A model generated the notes under the pieces. It ran no database searches. It saw only the letters and a program-made list of their open reading frames with translations, and was not told the DNA's origin. Shown here in pieces: positions 50,331 to 63,000 of a stretch of DNA of 64,000 nucleotides. The translations under genes and the position numbers were made by a program. How positions within the stretch are numbered: the first letter of the stretch is position 1; the number at the start of each line of letters is the position of its first letter. Origin of the DNA: Craspedostauros australis (taxonomy: Eukaryota; Bacillariophyta; Bacillariophyceae; Mastogloiales; Achnanthaceae); contig JAMXDE010000027.1 in the NCBI GenBank assembly GCA_026770025.1, forward strand, positions 434,001 to 498,000. The letters run 5' to 3'.

Positions 50331-51788
50331 TCAGGCTTCACGTCTCCACTGGTATTGCACTTCGGGCGCCGTCGTGCTGCTGCGACGCGACGTGCCCGTC
50401 TTCGACGCACGCATTCGACGATGCGAAGAATTCTCCATCGTCGAGGGCGTGCTGGTGCTGCGCGTAGGCCGTCCCTGCATGCGACGTTGCCTCACGCGAC
50501 CACCCGATTTGACCATGCCCTTGACGTGATGCTTGCCCTCCTGCAACCGCTTCGTGGCCATGGCCAACGTCTCCTTGTTGACGTGATCCGATTGTTCGAC
50601 GGGCAGTTTGCGCAAGGCGACCTTGTCCGTCGCAGACGATCGGCTTTGACGACGCCACGTGACGACGTTGCTGCTGCGGGCGTTTTGCGAACGTCGGCGC
50701 ATGTTTTTGTGAGGCGATTTTGAATTGCCCGGGGATGGTCTGGTGCCGTTCGTGTTGGAACGAGGAGAAGGCGAAGGCGGTGGCGCCTCGGCGTCGTTCG
50801 TGTCATGATCATTGCCATCGACCTTGGCATCCTCGACGGCACTCTTGACATCTGCTTCTTCGGTGTCCAACGCCGCATCCGCCTCGTCGTTATTCCTCGC
50901 GCGATTGCCTCCCCTGCGGCGGCGTCGCGACAAGCTTCGTCTGCGATGCGAGGATGCATTGCGCGACGTGGAAGCACGTGCCGAGCGGCGGCTGCGACTC
51001 GATGAACGCTGATGAGTAGATCCATCGGTGGACATCAACGTATTTCTCTTCGTCGATCCTCTGCGAGGACGGCTGCTCTTGTTGTTGCCTTCTGTCGTCT
51101 CCGTGGCGTCGTCGCCATCGACGTGGTTGCCGCTGCCGCCGCTGTCAGTGGATTTGATCGATATGCTGCGACGCGCTCGTCTGCCGGATCTGCTGTGGGA
51201 GCGCGATGAGCTCGCCGCCGATGATGTGGAGGTGTTTCGATTGGGTCTCGACCGCACCGATCGTCTCGTGGATGGCCTTCGGCGAGAATTGCCACCACCT
51301 GAATGCCCGTTGGTTGGGTCCTTCTCTTTATCAGCATCCTTCACATCCATCTCTCCTTGGCAATCCTCTTCGTAGTCTTCACCAAACTCGCCCTTTGCTC
51401 GTGCGTTGTCTCCATCAGCATCAGCATTAGCATTTTCATGGCCATTGATATTGCTGTTGCTATTGCTGTTGCTAGTGCCATTATTGTTATCACCATCATG
51501 ATTGCCATCACCGCCGTCATCGTAGTCGTTGCCATGATCCATCATGGTTGGAGGCAGCATGGCCTTGGGATTGAACTCAGGGATCATGAGGCTGGCATTC
51601 TGATGCTCGAAGGACCGCACATCCATGCCTTTCTTCGACGGCGAAGACGATGAGACGCTTCTGTTCTTCCTGCCACTCTTCGTATCCACCACATCGTCAT
51701 TGTCAATGTCAATGTCGAGGTCCTCATCGCCATCATCGCCATCATCGAGGTCCTCCTTCTCAGCCAGCTGACCGTACTTCTTCAACAT
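50331..51788 (-). CDS. Arg/Ser-rich intrinsically disordered protein
   Basis: 485 residues with no globular domain visible. The N-terminal third is acidic (DDGDDGDEDLDIDIDND) with Asn/Ser/Gly stretches. The middle is dense in RS, SR and RRS motifs (SSRSHSRSGRRARRS, SSRSRRSARAS, SLSRRRRRGGNR), as in splicing factors and other SR-type nuclear proteins. The C-terminal part is basic. No RRM is present, so it is not a classical SR protein; a nuclear RNA or chromatin scaffold is possible. The start MLKKYGQL at 51788 is the first ATG of the frame. It lies in tandem behind the HrpB gene, but as an independent unit. Confidence 0.65.
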   Translation of the reverse strand: MLKKYGQLAEKEDLDDGDDGDEDLDIDIDNDDVVDTKSGRKNRSVSSSSPSKKGMDVRSFEHQNASLMIPEFNPKAMLPPTMMDHGNDYDDGGDGNHDGDNNNGTSNSNSNSNINGHENANADADGDNARAKGEFGEDYEEDCQGEMDVKDADKEKDPTNGHSGGGNSRRRPSTRRSVRSRPNRNTSTSSAASSSRSHSRSGRRARRSISIKSTDSGGSGNHVDGDDATETTEGNNKSSRPRRGSTKRNTLMSTDGSTHQRSSSRSRRSARASTSRNASSHRRRSLSRRRRRGGNRARNNDEADAALDTEEADVKSAVEDAKVDGNDHDTNDAEAPPPSPSPRSNTNGTRPSPGNSKSPHKNMRRRSQNARSSNVVTWRRQSRSSATDKVALRKLPVEQSDHVNKETLAMATKRLQEGKHHVKGMVKSGGRVRQRRMQGRPTRSTSTPSTMENSSHRRMRASKTGTSRRSSTTAPEVQYQWRREA

Positions 51789-52515
51789 GATGTTCGTAGT
51801 GGTGGTGTTCCTTGTTCTCTCTATGGCCCGTCAAATATTTGTCTTTGTGTTGTGAATTCCTTGCGATAGTCTTGATTTGTGGCACCAGATGCAAGAGCAC
51901 AACTCAACGAGGATGTTGCCGAAGATTGCTGTCTTGTTGCGGCCCTTGTGGTTGTGCTACGATCACTGCATTCGGTGTTATACTTGCCACAGAGCACTAC
52001 TTTTACTACGTTGTAGTCCTCTTGGTGTGCTGCCCCTCCAGTTGTTGCCGGGTATCAACACTTTGATCCTTCCGGATGTTGTTCTGCCGTCCTGTGTTGC
52101 GCACACTGTCGTGTCTCTGGACGCGCTGTTGGCGCCATGAGATTTCGCACTTTTTGGTGGTGGAACAGATTGTGATGGTCATTCAAATGTGATTTCTTGT
52201 TGGTCCCATTTCTGTCACTCTCACGATTACGTGGAACATGCGCACATGTTCTTCATGAGTGCTGGTAAGACTCACAAGGCTTCACGTTCGACTGCAATTC
52301 AAAATCGCCGCTGCTTCCTGAATGATGTCGAACACGCAACAGTCTGGCTTGCATCCGTTTCATGATTGTGCAGCACGGAAAATGATTGTCCTCGCACCGG
52401 CGACTAAAGTCTACTTTGCACACGTAGACGTATATTCAGAGAGAGAGAGAGAGATCATTGTATAGTAGAGCGACCGTCAACCTGGATGAACCGAGGATCG
52501 ATTATGTTTGTCCAA
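51789..52515. other. intergenic 730 bp
   Basis: I see no gene; short frames at 51812-52140 carry hydrophobic Cys-rich stretches but no signature. A short (GA)n run lies at 52440-52453. Confidence 0.5.
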
Positions 52516-54486
52516 TCACGTGTTGTCATCATGCCCCAGCACTTCTGGCGATGACCTCAAAAAGAAGTAAATAAGGTTGAGCCAGGTTGCGGACCCACCA
52601 GAAATCTCTTCCCCTGGACCACCACGACTAGTGTCTGACGCCTTGTGTTTGCGCCTTCGCTGTTTCTCTGCTCGTGGTTGCGGCTCTGCTGTTGCCTTTG
52701 GTTGCTTGATTTCCTTCCTCTTGTTGCTTGGCTCATTCTGCGCATGCTGCGGCGCCAATGCGGCGAATTGGAATGCCACCAGGCCAGTGGTCGGATCAGC
52801 GATTGTCGCAGCCTCCGGGAATAGTTTCCACGTCTCCAGAATTGCGCTATGAATGCCTTCTTGATTCGCGATCAACTGTGGCACATCGTCACTCTCAGCT
52901 TCCTTCCCAGTTGTATTTCCATTTCCATTTGTTTTGCCATCGCCACCACCGCAGATGCTGTCGATGGTTACATGCTCCTCCAATCGTCGATAGCTGTCGA
53001 TGGCGATGTACAGCGGGAGTCTCCCATCGCTGCGTCTCGCTTGCTGAATGCTGCGGGGGCATGCTTTCACCAGCGGAAGCCAAAAGGCTGGTGGATGCCT
53101 GCATCTGAGAGCCAAATGCAGCGGCGTGGAGCCGTCCGTGCCATTGCAATGATGCAGCGATTCGGGATCAATCTGCGTCAGGTACTTCATGAGATTCGTC
53201 GCTTCCCGACATCGCCCAACGCTATCGCTGCCATGCAGCATCAATGTACTTTCCCAGAATCGCTGCGCGTCCTGCGCACGACAAGCATGATGCAGCATCG
53301 AATCACCGTTGATGTCGCGATGACGCATGTGGGATGGCTGGATGCGAAGCAAGACGTGCTGCATCAGCCTGCTGGAGACTTTGAGGAGGAGATGGGAGCA
53401 TGCGATACTGGCGCGCAACAACGCCAGCTGTCTCTGGATAAGGTCCTGATCGACGTGTTCGTGAGAATAATTTCCATTTGCATCCATCGATGGCCAAACG
53501 TTGTCGCAATCTCCGTCGCTGCTATCATCGTCTTGCATGCAGTCGTGATCAACGGATGGCGCTGCCGCTCTTTCCTTGGGTATCGACTGCGGATCACGCG
53601 CGAAACAGATCGCGCGGTGTGTCTCAACGAGAAGGTATTGCAGCAGCTCCGAGAGTGGCTCATCGTTTTCATCGATACCGGCGGACATCGACACGAGTTC
53701 GTTTCGCATGTCCAACCTCCGCAGCTCGTCGTTCGCGACGTAAACCAGTGGAGTTATGGCCCTCTTGCGACTCGTCAGCAGCAAGGATTGTCTCGAGACA
53801 TCATGATCGACCAGAAGCTGGACGATGTCATCCCGAAACGAACTATCCTGACGAATCGCTTGCAGCACGGGCGCGTCGCCATGCGCGTTGGGTGCATGCA
53901 GCGATCGGCGCGTCATGTCTTGCACGATGAGGCATTCGATGAGAACGACAGAGGCCTCCTTGTCAATCGCGATGGACAACGGCGTGCTGCAATGAGATGT
54001 CGGCAGCAGCAAATGTGGGCAGACGCTGGCGATGCGCTCGATGATGTCGATGGGAACGGGCGGGTGGCAGTTTGTCTTGCGGCATAGAGCATGCAGCAGG
54101 GATTCGTGACGCCCGTGTGAGTAGCGCGCTGTGTTGGACGAGACGCGCGTTCTAGCTTCCACGACGGCGCGGAAGAGATCGTGTTGTGTCGATGGTGTGG
54201 TGCGGGAATGAGTGTGGGTATCGTCAGTTCCATCATCGTTGTCTTTGTCTTTGTCGCTGCTGCTGTTGTCGCAGTTGGGGATATGATCGCTTGGGAGCAT
54301 GCTGTTGAGGCGATTGCGGAAGCGCCTCCATGCTGTGTTGCGGACGCAATCATCGAGATCTTTGCGGATCGCAGCCACGTCGTACTTGTTCATGATGGTC
54401 GATCGCGAGTCGACATTGACTGTCTCGACAAGGGCACTCCAAGGACAGTGTCGAATGGGGTCTCGCGGTGCGGGAATGGGAGGCAT
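52516..54486 (-). CDS. ankyrin-repeat-like protein
   Basis: 656 residues from the first true ATG of the frame (54486); an internal ATG at 54393 is the alternative. Degenerate ankyrin-type units are spread through the protein: GRHESLLHALCRK, CSTPLSIAIDKEASVVLIECLIV, NGDSMLHHACRAQDAQRFWES, DGSTPLHLALRCRHPPAFWLPLVKACP and DGRLPLYIAIDSYRR. Proteins with long, imperfect ankyrin runs of this kind form large families in diatoms. A basic Lys/Arg-rich region near the end (KRKEIKQPK, KQRRRKHK) could be a nuclear signal. The partner and role are unknown. It is divergent from the nucleotide-sugar transporter gene. Confidence 0.75.
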   Translation of the reverse strand: MPPIPAPRDPIRHCPWSALVETVNVDSRSTIMNKYDVAAIRKDLDDCVRNTAWRRFRNRLNSMLPSDHIPNCDNSSSDKDKDNDDGTDDTHTHSRTTPSTQHDLFRAVVEARTRVSSNTARYSHGRHESLLHALCRKTNCHPPVPIDIIERIASVCPHLLLPTSHCSTPLSIAIDKEASVVLIECLIVQDMTRRSLHAPNAHGDAPVLQAIRQDSSFRDDIVQLLVDHDVSRQSLLLTSRKRAITPLVYVANDELRRLDMRNELVSMSAGIDENDEPLSELLQYLLVETHRAICFARDPQSIPKERAAAPSVDHDCMQDDDSSDGDCDNVWPSMDANGNYSHEHVDQDLIQRQLALLRASIACSHLLLKVSSRLMQHVLLRIQPSHMRHRDINGDSMLHHACRAQDAQRFWESTLMLHGSDSVGRCREATNLMKYLTQIDPESLHHCNGTDGSTPLHLALRCRHPPAFWLPLVKACPRSIQQARRSDGRLPLYIAIDSYRRLEEHVTIDSICGGGDGKTNGNGNTTGKEAESDDVPQLIANQEGIHSAILETWKLFPEAATIADPTTGLVAFQFAALAPQHAQNEPSNKRKEIKQPKATAEPQPRAEKQRRRKHKASDTSRGGPGEEISGGSATWLNLIYFFLRSSPEVLGHDDNT

Positions 54487-55201
54487 CTCTTGTGTGTCTG
54501 GATGGGATTGGCGAGTGTGACGAAGGAGGGGTTGGTGGTGGTCGCAAAAAGCCAACCGCACGTAGATAGTTGACCCAAAATCAGCTCTTTTTGGTCAACC
54601 ATTTATTGACCTTGGAATACCTGCTTGTCTTGAGTGACTTAGGTCTCTTTGTTTTTTGGAATACGTATTTTAAGGTTGGAAACGGCACTGTTATTCACCA
54701 CGAGCCGAAATTATCCAGTTCAACCGACGTGACCGAGCTGCCGCCAAAACAATGCTGAACACAAAATTGGCTTCGCGCCGGCCAAGTTTCCGCCTCCACT
54801 CGCGTGCATCACTGGTCATCAGTGCTGTCATTGTCGCCACCACCACTTTCACGATCGCAGTCGTCTCCACCATCTTCATTTTCGCATCGGAGCACTGTTC
54901 CACATCTCAAGCCACAACCCCACCGAGAATCATTCGCAAGCTAACAGCCCGCAACAGCCCGCAATACCGTGCAATACCTTGCAACATCCTGTGTTCCCGA
55001 TCACACCAACGACGACGCTTGCCGTACGACACCACACATAGCTCACAGCTCGCAGCAGGAACAGCAAGGACAGCAGCAAGGACAACGCCAACGAACACAC
55101 CAATCCCACAGGTCGTACCACACTCCACAGAATTGCACCCGGTGGATGCCACCTATTTACATCCACACTGAAGCAATATCATCCACATCCTCACATTCAC
55201 A
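54487..55201. other. divergent promoter region
   Basis: A 715-bp space lies between the ankyrin-like gene (-) and the nucleotide-sugar transporter gene (+). An open frame at 54752-55171 contains one hydrophobic stretch but directly precedes the transporter ATG and is more likely 5' leader. Confidence 0.5.
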
Positions 55202-56590
55202 ATGCCGGAATCCAAAGATGGGTCCTTCAAGATGTTCCTCCTCGGATGGTTCGTCCTGCAAAGCACCAGCCAGACGTTGCTGGGCGCGTACACGCTGTCC
55301 GCCGTGCCGAAGGAGGACAACTACAACATCAATCACTTCCTGCTCATGGCGGAATGCTGCAAGTTCTTTCTGAGCTGCGTCCTGGAGGCCTACACTCTGC
55401 ACACGCAAGGCCAGCTGCGAGCGCTGATGTCGCCTCACAAAGCGTGGCATTGGATCATGGATACGTGCAAAGATGGCTGGAAGATGGCCATCCCTGCCAT
55501 CCTCTACTGGGTGGCCAACAACCTCTCGTACCTCTCGTTGGCCAATCTGCCAGCGCCGGTCTTTCAGGTCCTGCTGCAAAGCAAGGTCCTCATCACGGCG
55601 CTGCTCAGCGTGTGCCTGCTGCAGCGCAAGTACGTCGCGAGGCAGTGGATATGCCTCCTCGCGTTAGCGATCGGGGTTGCGTCGGTGGTTCTGGGGGAGA
55701 GCCACATCGATCTCCTCAGCTTCCTGCGGCCATCGGGAAATGCGCGGCTGGAAGCTGCGGCCGTGATGGAGGCGACATCGCCTCCCGACTCATCCAAATC
55801 CACCGTCGTTGGTGTGCTGGCGATATCGGTGGGCGCATTCATGGGCAGCATGGCAGGCGTCTTCTTCGAGGTTGTGCTGAAACGCAAAAGCGGCGGCGCG
55901 GCTCCGCAACCGCAATCAACCATCGAGCGACAATCGTCGTGCTGCAAGGATGATGTGGAAACTGCGGACACGGATGTGGGATCTGAAGCCAGCGAGCCGG
56001 ACGCTGCCAGTGTCAGCAAGGCCGACGATGGCGATGCCTCTCAATATAGGGCTGACAAGCCATCGGAGATGTCCAGCGAAAAGTTACCCTCCGTCTGGCT
56101 GCGCAACGTGCAGCTCGCATTCTTTTCCATCATCGCGGCGTGGCTGCGCGTCCAGCAGTCCAATCGAAAAACGATCAAAGCCGATGGAATCCCCAAAGAT
56201 TTCTTCCACGGATTCACAGCCCTCGTATGGGTCCAGGTCGTGCAGCTGGCCATCGGTGGATTGGTCGTTGCGGCTGTCATCAAGTACTCCGACAACGTCA
56301 TGAGAGGACTGGCGACGGGTCTCAGCGTCGTATTCGCGACCGCGTTCAGCATCGCCTTCATGGGCACGAAATTGACGTCCGGTTTCATCATGGGGGCTGT
56401 CTTCATCGTCGCCTCCGTCTACTTCTTCTCAAATCCAATTCCGACCGAACTCAAGCTGCCGGGCTCCATACCAGGTGCCCCGCCCAAGTCGAAGATGATC
56501 CTCGGTGCGGTGGTGGCGCTCCTGTTCATGTTTGAAGTTACTTCCGGAAATAGCCTGCAGCAGTTGATGGCGATGGAGCAAAGAACGTGA
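55202..56590 (+). CDS. nucleotide-sugar transporter (SLC35A family)
   Basis: 462 residues in one exon. The family's diagnostic segments are present: NNLSYLSLANLPAPVFQVLLQSKVLITAL (residues about 106-134) and KYSDNVMRGLATGLSVV (about 360-377). These occur in Golgi/ER carriers that exchange UDP-galactose, UDP-GlcNAc or CMP-sialic acid for the nucleoside monophosphate. About ten membrane helices are seen. Between the two halves there is an unusually long hydrophilic, acidic loop (about 235-295) with Ser and Asp/Glu, longer than in animal members. The substrate cannot be read from the sequence. It supplies glycosylation in the Golgi. The ATG at 55202 follows a short leader. Confidence 0.9.
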   Translation: MPESKDGSFKMFLLGWFVLQSTSQTLLGAYTLSAVPKEDNYNINHFLLMAECCKFFLSCVLEAYTLHTQGQLRALMSPHKAWHWIMDTCKDGWKMAIPAILYWVANNLSYLSLANLPAPVFQVLLQSKVLITALLSVCLLQRKYVARQWICLLALAIGVASVVLGESHIDLLSFLRPSGNARLEAAAVMEATSPPDSSKSTVVGVLAISVGAFMGSMAGVFFEVVLKRKSGGAAPQPQSTIERQSSCCKDDVETADTDVGSEASEPDAASVSKADDGDASQYRADKPSEMSSEKLPSVWLRNVQLAFFSIIAAWLRVQQSNRKTIKADGIPKDFFHGFTALVWVQVVQLAIGGLVVAAVIKYSDNVMRGLATGLSVVFATAFSIAFMGTKLTSGFIMGAVFIVASVYFFSNPIPTELKLPGSIPGAPPKSKMILGAVVALLFMFEVTSGNSLQQLMAMEQRT

Positions 56591-57090
56591 AACGAAGAGA
56601 TTTTGAAAACGGTGCCATTGTTGGCGAGGATGCAGATACATTGCGATAGACTATCATTATCAATCCATCGTACTGCTATTACATACTCGCACTCGCACAG
56701 TAAAATGCAGTGCAGTCCAGTGTTCACTCATACGCAGCCTCGTCCAAGCCCAACAGAGAAGAAGACAAATGGTGGCAATCAATTATCCGCATATCGTGCG
56801 CCGCGGCCCGCATGACGTAGTCGTTTGACATGTTGCTATCCCGTTACTGTCGTGCTCTGTTATGTTCTATCACAATACCTACTGTACCAGTACCATACAA
56901 TGATCCCCCATTTGATCCTCGCACACCATTGTGCGTACATTTACATACGATCGGATGCTCACTCTCTTCTCCCCCATCAGCCTGAGCACGTCGTTGAACT
57001 CCCGCCACCCAACCCCCACCCACATCCACGCCGTGGCAATTGCCATTCCATTTCTCAGTCTTCAAACGAAAGACATGATCATGATCATCA
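56591..57090. other. intergenic between convergent genes
   Basis: This 500-bp stretch is the 3' flank of the transporter and of SCC2. It contains no gene. Confidence 0.5.
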
Positions 57091-60000
57091 TCAGAAGTAT
57101 GACGTTCGCGTCGATGCATCAAAGCACAGACGCTTGCGCTTTCTTGGTTGCTTGCCGTCGCCACCGCCTCCACCACGACGATCACCGGCAACATAGTCAT
57201 CATCGTCGTCAATGTCGGAGCCGCTTGAGCTGGAATTCAACGCAGCCTCCGAACGCATGAGACCGCGGAACTCCGCGTATTGGCGGACGAGCGGCGTCAT
57301 GCGGATCTTCTCGTTGTCCTTGGGAACCTTGGAGAGCGGAAGCTGGGAGTCGAATGCAAACATGTGCGCCTTCGACGAGATTCTATCGCACAGCCGATCG
57401 GTGGCTTGAGGATCGAAGCCAAGGATGCGAGACTCGGAGAGATTGTAAGTCTTTTGCAGGAAGCCCTTGAGGCGCAGCAGCAGGGTTACGACAGATGCCT
57501 CGCAGCACAGCAGTGCAAACCGAGTTCTATCGAAATTGCTGTCGAACAGCGCCGCGATGCTCTGGACATTTCGTGGTCGTGATGCTTTCGCTGCGACCTC
57601 CAACGCATCCTCCCCATGAGCCGTGTTATCGAGCTCGTCTTCTCCCACCAAACCAAGAGGACGCAGCATGTCACCAAAACGGTCCAGCACGCTGGCTCCC
57701 TCCACGATCAATTTAGAAGAGATGTGGTGGATGATGTAGAGAGGATCTGTTGGTGACGTGTACGGTAGATGGGCCAATACTTGACACACGAAACCCAACA
57801 GAGGAAGATCGATGTTGCTGATAGGTGCACCAGCCGTGAGCGTTCCATCTTCGGTATTCTTCCCATGTCGCTTCCCGTTCTTCTCATGCTTTTTCGTTCG
57901 GATGGAGTCAGATTTGGACTTGGACGTTGACGAGTCCGTTCGTCGTCGCGCAGATTTGTCGCTATCCACATCGAAGATGCACAGAAGGCTACGGAAGAGT
58001 CCATGACGCTGCTTCTGACTGCTGCGGATGCATTCCTCGAAGACGCTGCCAAAGACACACTCGACTCGGACCTCGTGGAGGCGACGGATCTTCACTAAAG
58101 CAGAGATGGATTCTTTGTTCGGGTACACCGTCCGCTGGAACTTGTAGGCCTCCTTCACACCAGCACCGACTCGTTGACGCAGCATGTCCGGGCGCTTCTT
58201 CCCCTCGATCATGATGAGCTTCAATGCGCTGGTCCGAATCACGTCCTCGTCGACGTCGCCCTGAAGCGCCAGGAGGTACGGCATCGTTTCGATGGGATTG
58301 ATTTGCCCTTGTCGCAGAAGCTGCCCGACGAGTTCGACGGCAGCGAAGCGGACGCGCGGGTGGACGGACTGCGTCAGCGCAAACAGCTTCGCGGCATGTC
58401 CATTTAGCACGCCGCCGAACAGCGTCGCGTCCTTGTCATTGCTCCCTCCACCTTTGTTGGGAGTCACAGCGACTTTGCCAGCCTTGAGCCTGTCTCTAGT
58501 TGCATCGCCCTCGATACGAGCTTCTTCAGCCAGCAACACCTCACGCCACACGCGTAGCGCCTCGAGTTGCACGGTGGCATGGGCAGCCGGGGACATGACT
58601 TTCGCTATGAGGCCTCGCTGGTCCATGATGAACATTTCGCGAGGATTTGTGATGAAGATGCTTCCAAGCGCGCGCAGCGCTGCGCATTTGGTGGAATGAT
58701 CGAGTTTCTTGATGTACGCGAGGAAGATTCGCTCGCAGACAACCGGGATGGTTGACCACGTGAATTCTTGATCATGGTCCTCCACACTCATTGCGGCGGT
58801 AGAAGCGGTGTGCATCGGCGGGGGCAGGTGGTGGTTCTTGCAGATGGACCCCAGCACGCTCAGGGCTCGCTGGACGCCAGTTCTGAGCTTCACATTTACC
58901 TTGGCGAAGTCAGTTCGATCTTTGTGCTTTGCCAAAAAGCCATGAAAGGTCTTGGCAAGTTGCACCAGCTTGTGTCGCAGCGGGCTGTTGGGCCGGCAGC
59001 ATCGATGATGTGCCAGTGCGCACAATGCTTCAACGGCAGCTGCTATCGCGCCCTTGCCGAACTTGTACGTGATGGCGATCAAATCGTCAGCCAACGAGGT
59101 CGATGCGAGACGTTCCAATTCGCTCGCGCACAATGCGTTGCTGATGTGTGCGAAGATCTTGCAGATGGACGCGACGATCGCGGATTCGTCATCGGTTGAA
59201 ACGCCGTTGTCTGCCTTGAGGTACGGCAACAGCGTATCGACATGATGCAGCACGGCGCTTGGTGAGACATCGCTGAACACTTGAATCGTGCGCACCACCG
59301 CGGCGATGTCTTTGCCAAATGTTTTCGATGCTCTCGGTCCCTTCTCCTCCATCGAGATCAGAATGTCGATCAACGACTCGAGCAGCATGGTGCAGTGCTT
59401 TTCTGTCACACACCGACGTTGCTGTCTCTCTTGCAACCGTCGGCTTTTGTCGGCATCGTTCGTGCCGGACAGAAGCTCTTGCATCAAGACAGTCAAGTCG
59501 TGAATATCGTTGCCTTCCTTCACCACTTCCACCATTTGCTCCGCCGCCACCTGCGCTCTATCCTTGAGAGTAGTAGTTGTCATCCCTGTGGTAGTTGCGA
59601 TCTTCATGCTTCCTGGTGTGTTCATTCCGAGCGGCGCCGTTCCAACAGCTCTCGTTGATGCCGATATTGGAACAGGTGGCAATGGTGGTGATGGTGTTGC
59701 CGATGGCTTGGCTGTCCCCGGTGTCGAGATCACCGGTGTGGCGACGATATAGTTTCCCTGGACGCCGTCGATGTGTTCCACATCCTTCACCAAGCTGGAT
59801 GGTGTCACGTGGCTCGGTGCTGCCATCGGGTAGCCTTGCTTCGGAGTTGAGTGAGTCGTGCAGACGACGCGGTCGTTCCCATCCTCAAGCCATATCTTCA
59901 AGAAAAGGGCATGGATGAGGTCTCGGACCATATCGTCTTCCTCCGGGTTGGCTGCCAGCTTCAGAAGCTCGCTGCATGCTTCCGCTCTGCCTTCGTAGGA

Positions 60001-63000
60001 TGGATTGGAGCTGAGGATGTTCTGGAGGATCTTCACCGTCCGCTTCCTCACGCTCAATCCAGGATCTCTCATGCCTGTGAGGAATGCGTAATGGAACGAA
60101 TTCGCCACAGCCGGTGTGTGGACCGCGTACGCTCCAACCAGAGACACGGCCGCCTCCCGCACCGAGATGGATTCGTCTGAGACTCGTTGGATCACGGCTT
60201 TCTTGAGGAATTGGTACAGCATGAGCTTGGGATCCGAATCAGTGATCCGTTCGATCGCTTTCACAGCGAGCTTGCGAATGGATGGCGAGGTCTCTGATCC
60301 CATCAGGTTTACCATGAATTCCACCTGGCTCTTGAAGCATCGCAGCAGGCCCGACTTGGTCGTTGCCAGATGGATCATCATGCGGCTTCTGCCTTCCTCG
60401 GAGAGGCAGTGCAACATGCCGCTCAAAGACGATGACTTTGCCGACGATGTTGCTGATGGCGACTCCGTTGACGATGAGACCATCGACGGTTCCTTGTACC
60501 CTGCTTCGCCCGTGGTCTGGTTTGATTCCGAAGGACTCCATAAGCCTGAGAGCAGGCTCAAAAGTGGAGACGTGGGGACAGTCGCAGCCAGAATTCGTTC
60601 GCCAGGTGTCACATTGTGCGCCTTGGTAACGGCGTCGTAGGCTTCGTGCATCCAGCTCGCCATGTGGAATTGATACGCTTCAGCTGCGACGAAGGGAGAC
60701 TGTGCACCTTCACCCTGTCGGGCCACTCGTGACAAGTAGTCCAAGCAGAGGCGCCGCATGGCGAAGTGATTATCGATGAATTTCTCGTCGTCCGTTTGCT
60801 TCTTGCGAGCGCCGCCGATCCAACTTTCGCCACGGTTCGCAAATCTGTCTCGCTCGTATTCGATGATGCGTCCAAGCTGGCAGCCATCGCAGAACCATTC
60901 CGCAGGAATGGTCTCCCGGCTCAACCCCACGCAGCCTCCGTGATACCAATGATGGCATCTATCGCAATCCAGCATGAGTTTCGACTCGGCCTCCGCTGCT
61001 GGGTCGAAGTTGCTGGATGGCACGGCACTGCAAACATCTGGGCTGGCAGAACCACCCGTGCCCCCACTTGCCATCGCGTCCGCCGATGTGCATGACACGC
61101 AGTAGCAATCCAGCTTTTCTCCGTCCGCAGCAGGGGTCGTGGCCGATGCGGGAAGTTTGACTGGCCGATCGCGGCGGAATGCCAGTATCTTTGCTTCGGT
61201 GGCGCAAATCCTCCCAAGCACATCGAAGGCTGTGTTGAGGAAGGTGGATTCCACCGCGTGCAGCGAACGCGACGATTTGTTCGCCCGCATCAGGTCTCTG
61301 CTGAGGAATGTGACGATCGTCATCAAGAGCATCTCAGCGGCCGGGTATTCAGGAACGAGCATGAGTGCGAGCAAATCGTCGACGAGGTTGTTGAGGACTG
61401 GGCGGAATGCGGACGCTCCTCCATCTTCCCCCTTTCTGGCGCATCTACCGAGGAGCTGCTGTACGAAATCGTCGCAGAGTTGCTGCGTGTTTTTCAACCC
61501 TTCCTTGAAGATCCAATATCCGTGCTTTTTGGTGAGAACTGCGCTGCTTTCGCAGTTTGAACGCTGTTGTGTCTCCACCTCGATATCCGACTTGAGAGAG
61601 TCGTTCATTTCAGATCCGTGTTGTTGCTGTTGCTGCTGCAGTTGCAATGGCCTTTCGACTGAGGTTTGGAGACAGGAGAGCAGGAGCGCTGTGATGGTCT
61701 GAATCATCTGCTGGTCGTGCCAAGTCTTGGAGCTGTTGCCGCTGCCACTGCTGCCGTCGGTATTGGCGCTATTGCTGCCACTGATCGAGGTAGAGCTGTG
61801 GACTGGCAGTCCCCGAGACAACGTGATGAGGGTGTGTGGGAAGAGCACGGAGGAGCGCCGCACCGGGAAGGTTCTCAGATTCTTCTTATTTCTCGGCATT
61901 CTCAGCATGATGGGGAAGAGGTCTTCGATGATGACGGAACGATGCGCGCGGTGCTTCCGAAAGATGGTGGTTACGATGCAAACCGCTGCGTGCTGGAGCT
62001 TCTGCCCGATGTGGATTTCGGCTGTGGTCGGTGGCTGGAGTTCCAATGTCGTGAGAACGACAGCCGCGAGATGGAAGATTTGCTGATCCTCCAACGAAAT
62101 CTTCTTCACCAACCCTTCAAGACGCTCCATCATGACGACGGTCAGTTCCATTGTGGCATTGATCTTTCGATATACTTTGTCGAGTTCCCGCTTCACAATG
62201 GCTTCGTCCAACGCAGCTGAGCGTCTTTGCTTTGCTCGACTCGAAGTCGAAGTCGATGTATCCACACTCTCGCCGTTCAAGGGATGCTGAGATGGATTCC
62301 CGGATGATTGCGCAGACTTAGTCTTCGATGTGGCAGAGCTTGGATGTCGCCGCTTCTTGCTTGTGGAGGTTTGTGGAACAGCTGTGGCTGCATCCGGTTG
62401 GACGTCTGCGGAAGATTCCATCAAATGACCGACATGGTTGAGAGCTGGGAGAACGTTTTGAGACATATGGTGGCGCAACAGCGAGATGGATGCTTCAACG
62501 GCGTCGACAGAAATGACCTTGGGTGAAATAGCCGGTGTGGCCATGATGAAGAGCAGGATGGAAGCAGCCTGAAGGGCCAAGCGCAGTTGGTTGACGCGGC
62601 TCGAAGCCGCACCACGGAGCCACTGTTGATGTTGTGTGGTTGTTTCATGTTGGATACGATATGGTTGGGTTGAATGGGATATCATTGTGTCATTCCACGC
62701 CGTGCCGCATCAAGTTGCGTTGCGTTGCGTTGCGTTGCGTTGCGTTGCAGGAATGGGGTGCATTGGAAAGGACTCGGCAGCTGGTGGTGAGAAAGGCGAA
62801 AATCACGCGTACGACCGAGTCCAACGTGCTCAGATGATGACCAGCCATGACCATCTGAAAGAATGCTTTTGGATTGAGGAATCAGCATGAAACAGCCAGT
62901 TGCCGGCTGCCAAGCATACAACACGATGGGCTTACCTGATCCGCAACGCTGTTGCTTCTGTTGGCGGCCATGTTGGTGGTTTCTGTGGTGTCGGCGTCAA

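Noticed and set aside
52849-54087. Plus-strand frame of 412 codons
   Set aside because: It is antisense to the ankyrin-like gene, which shows repeat units on the other strand.
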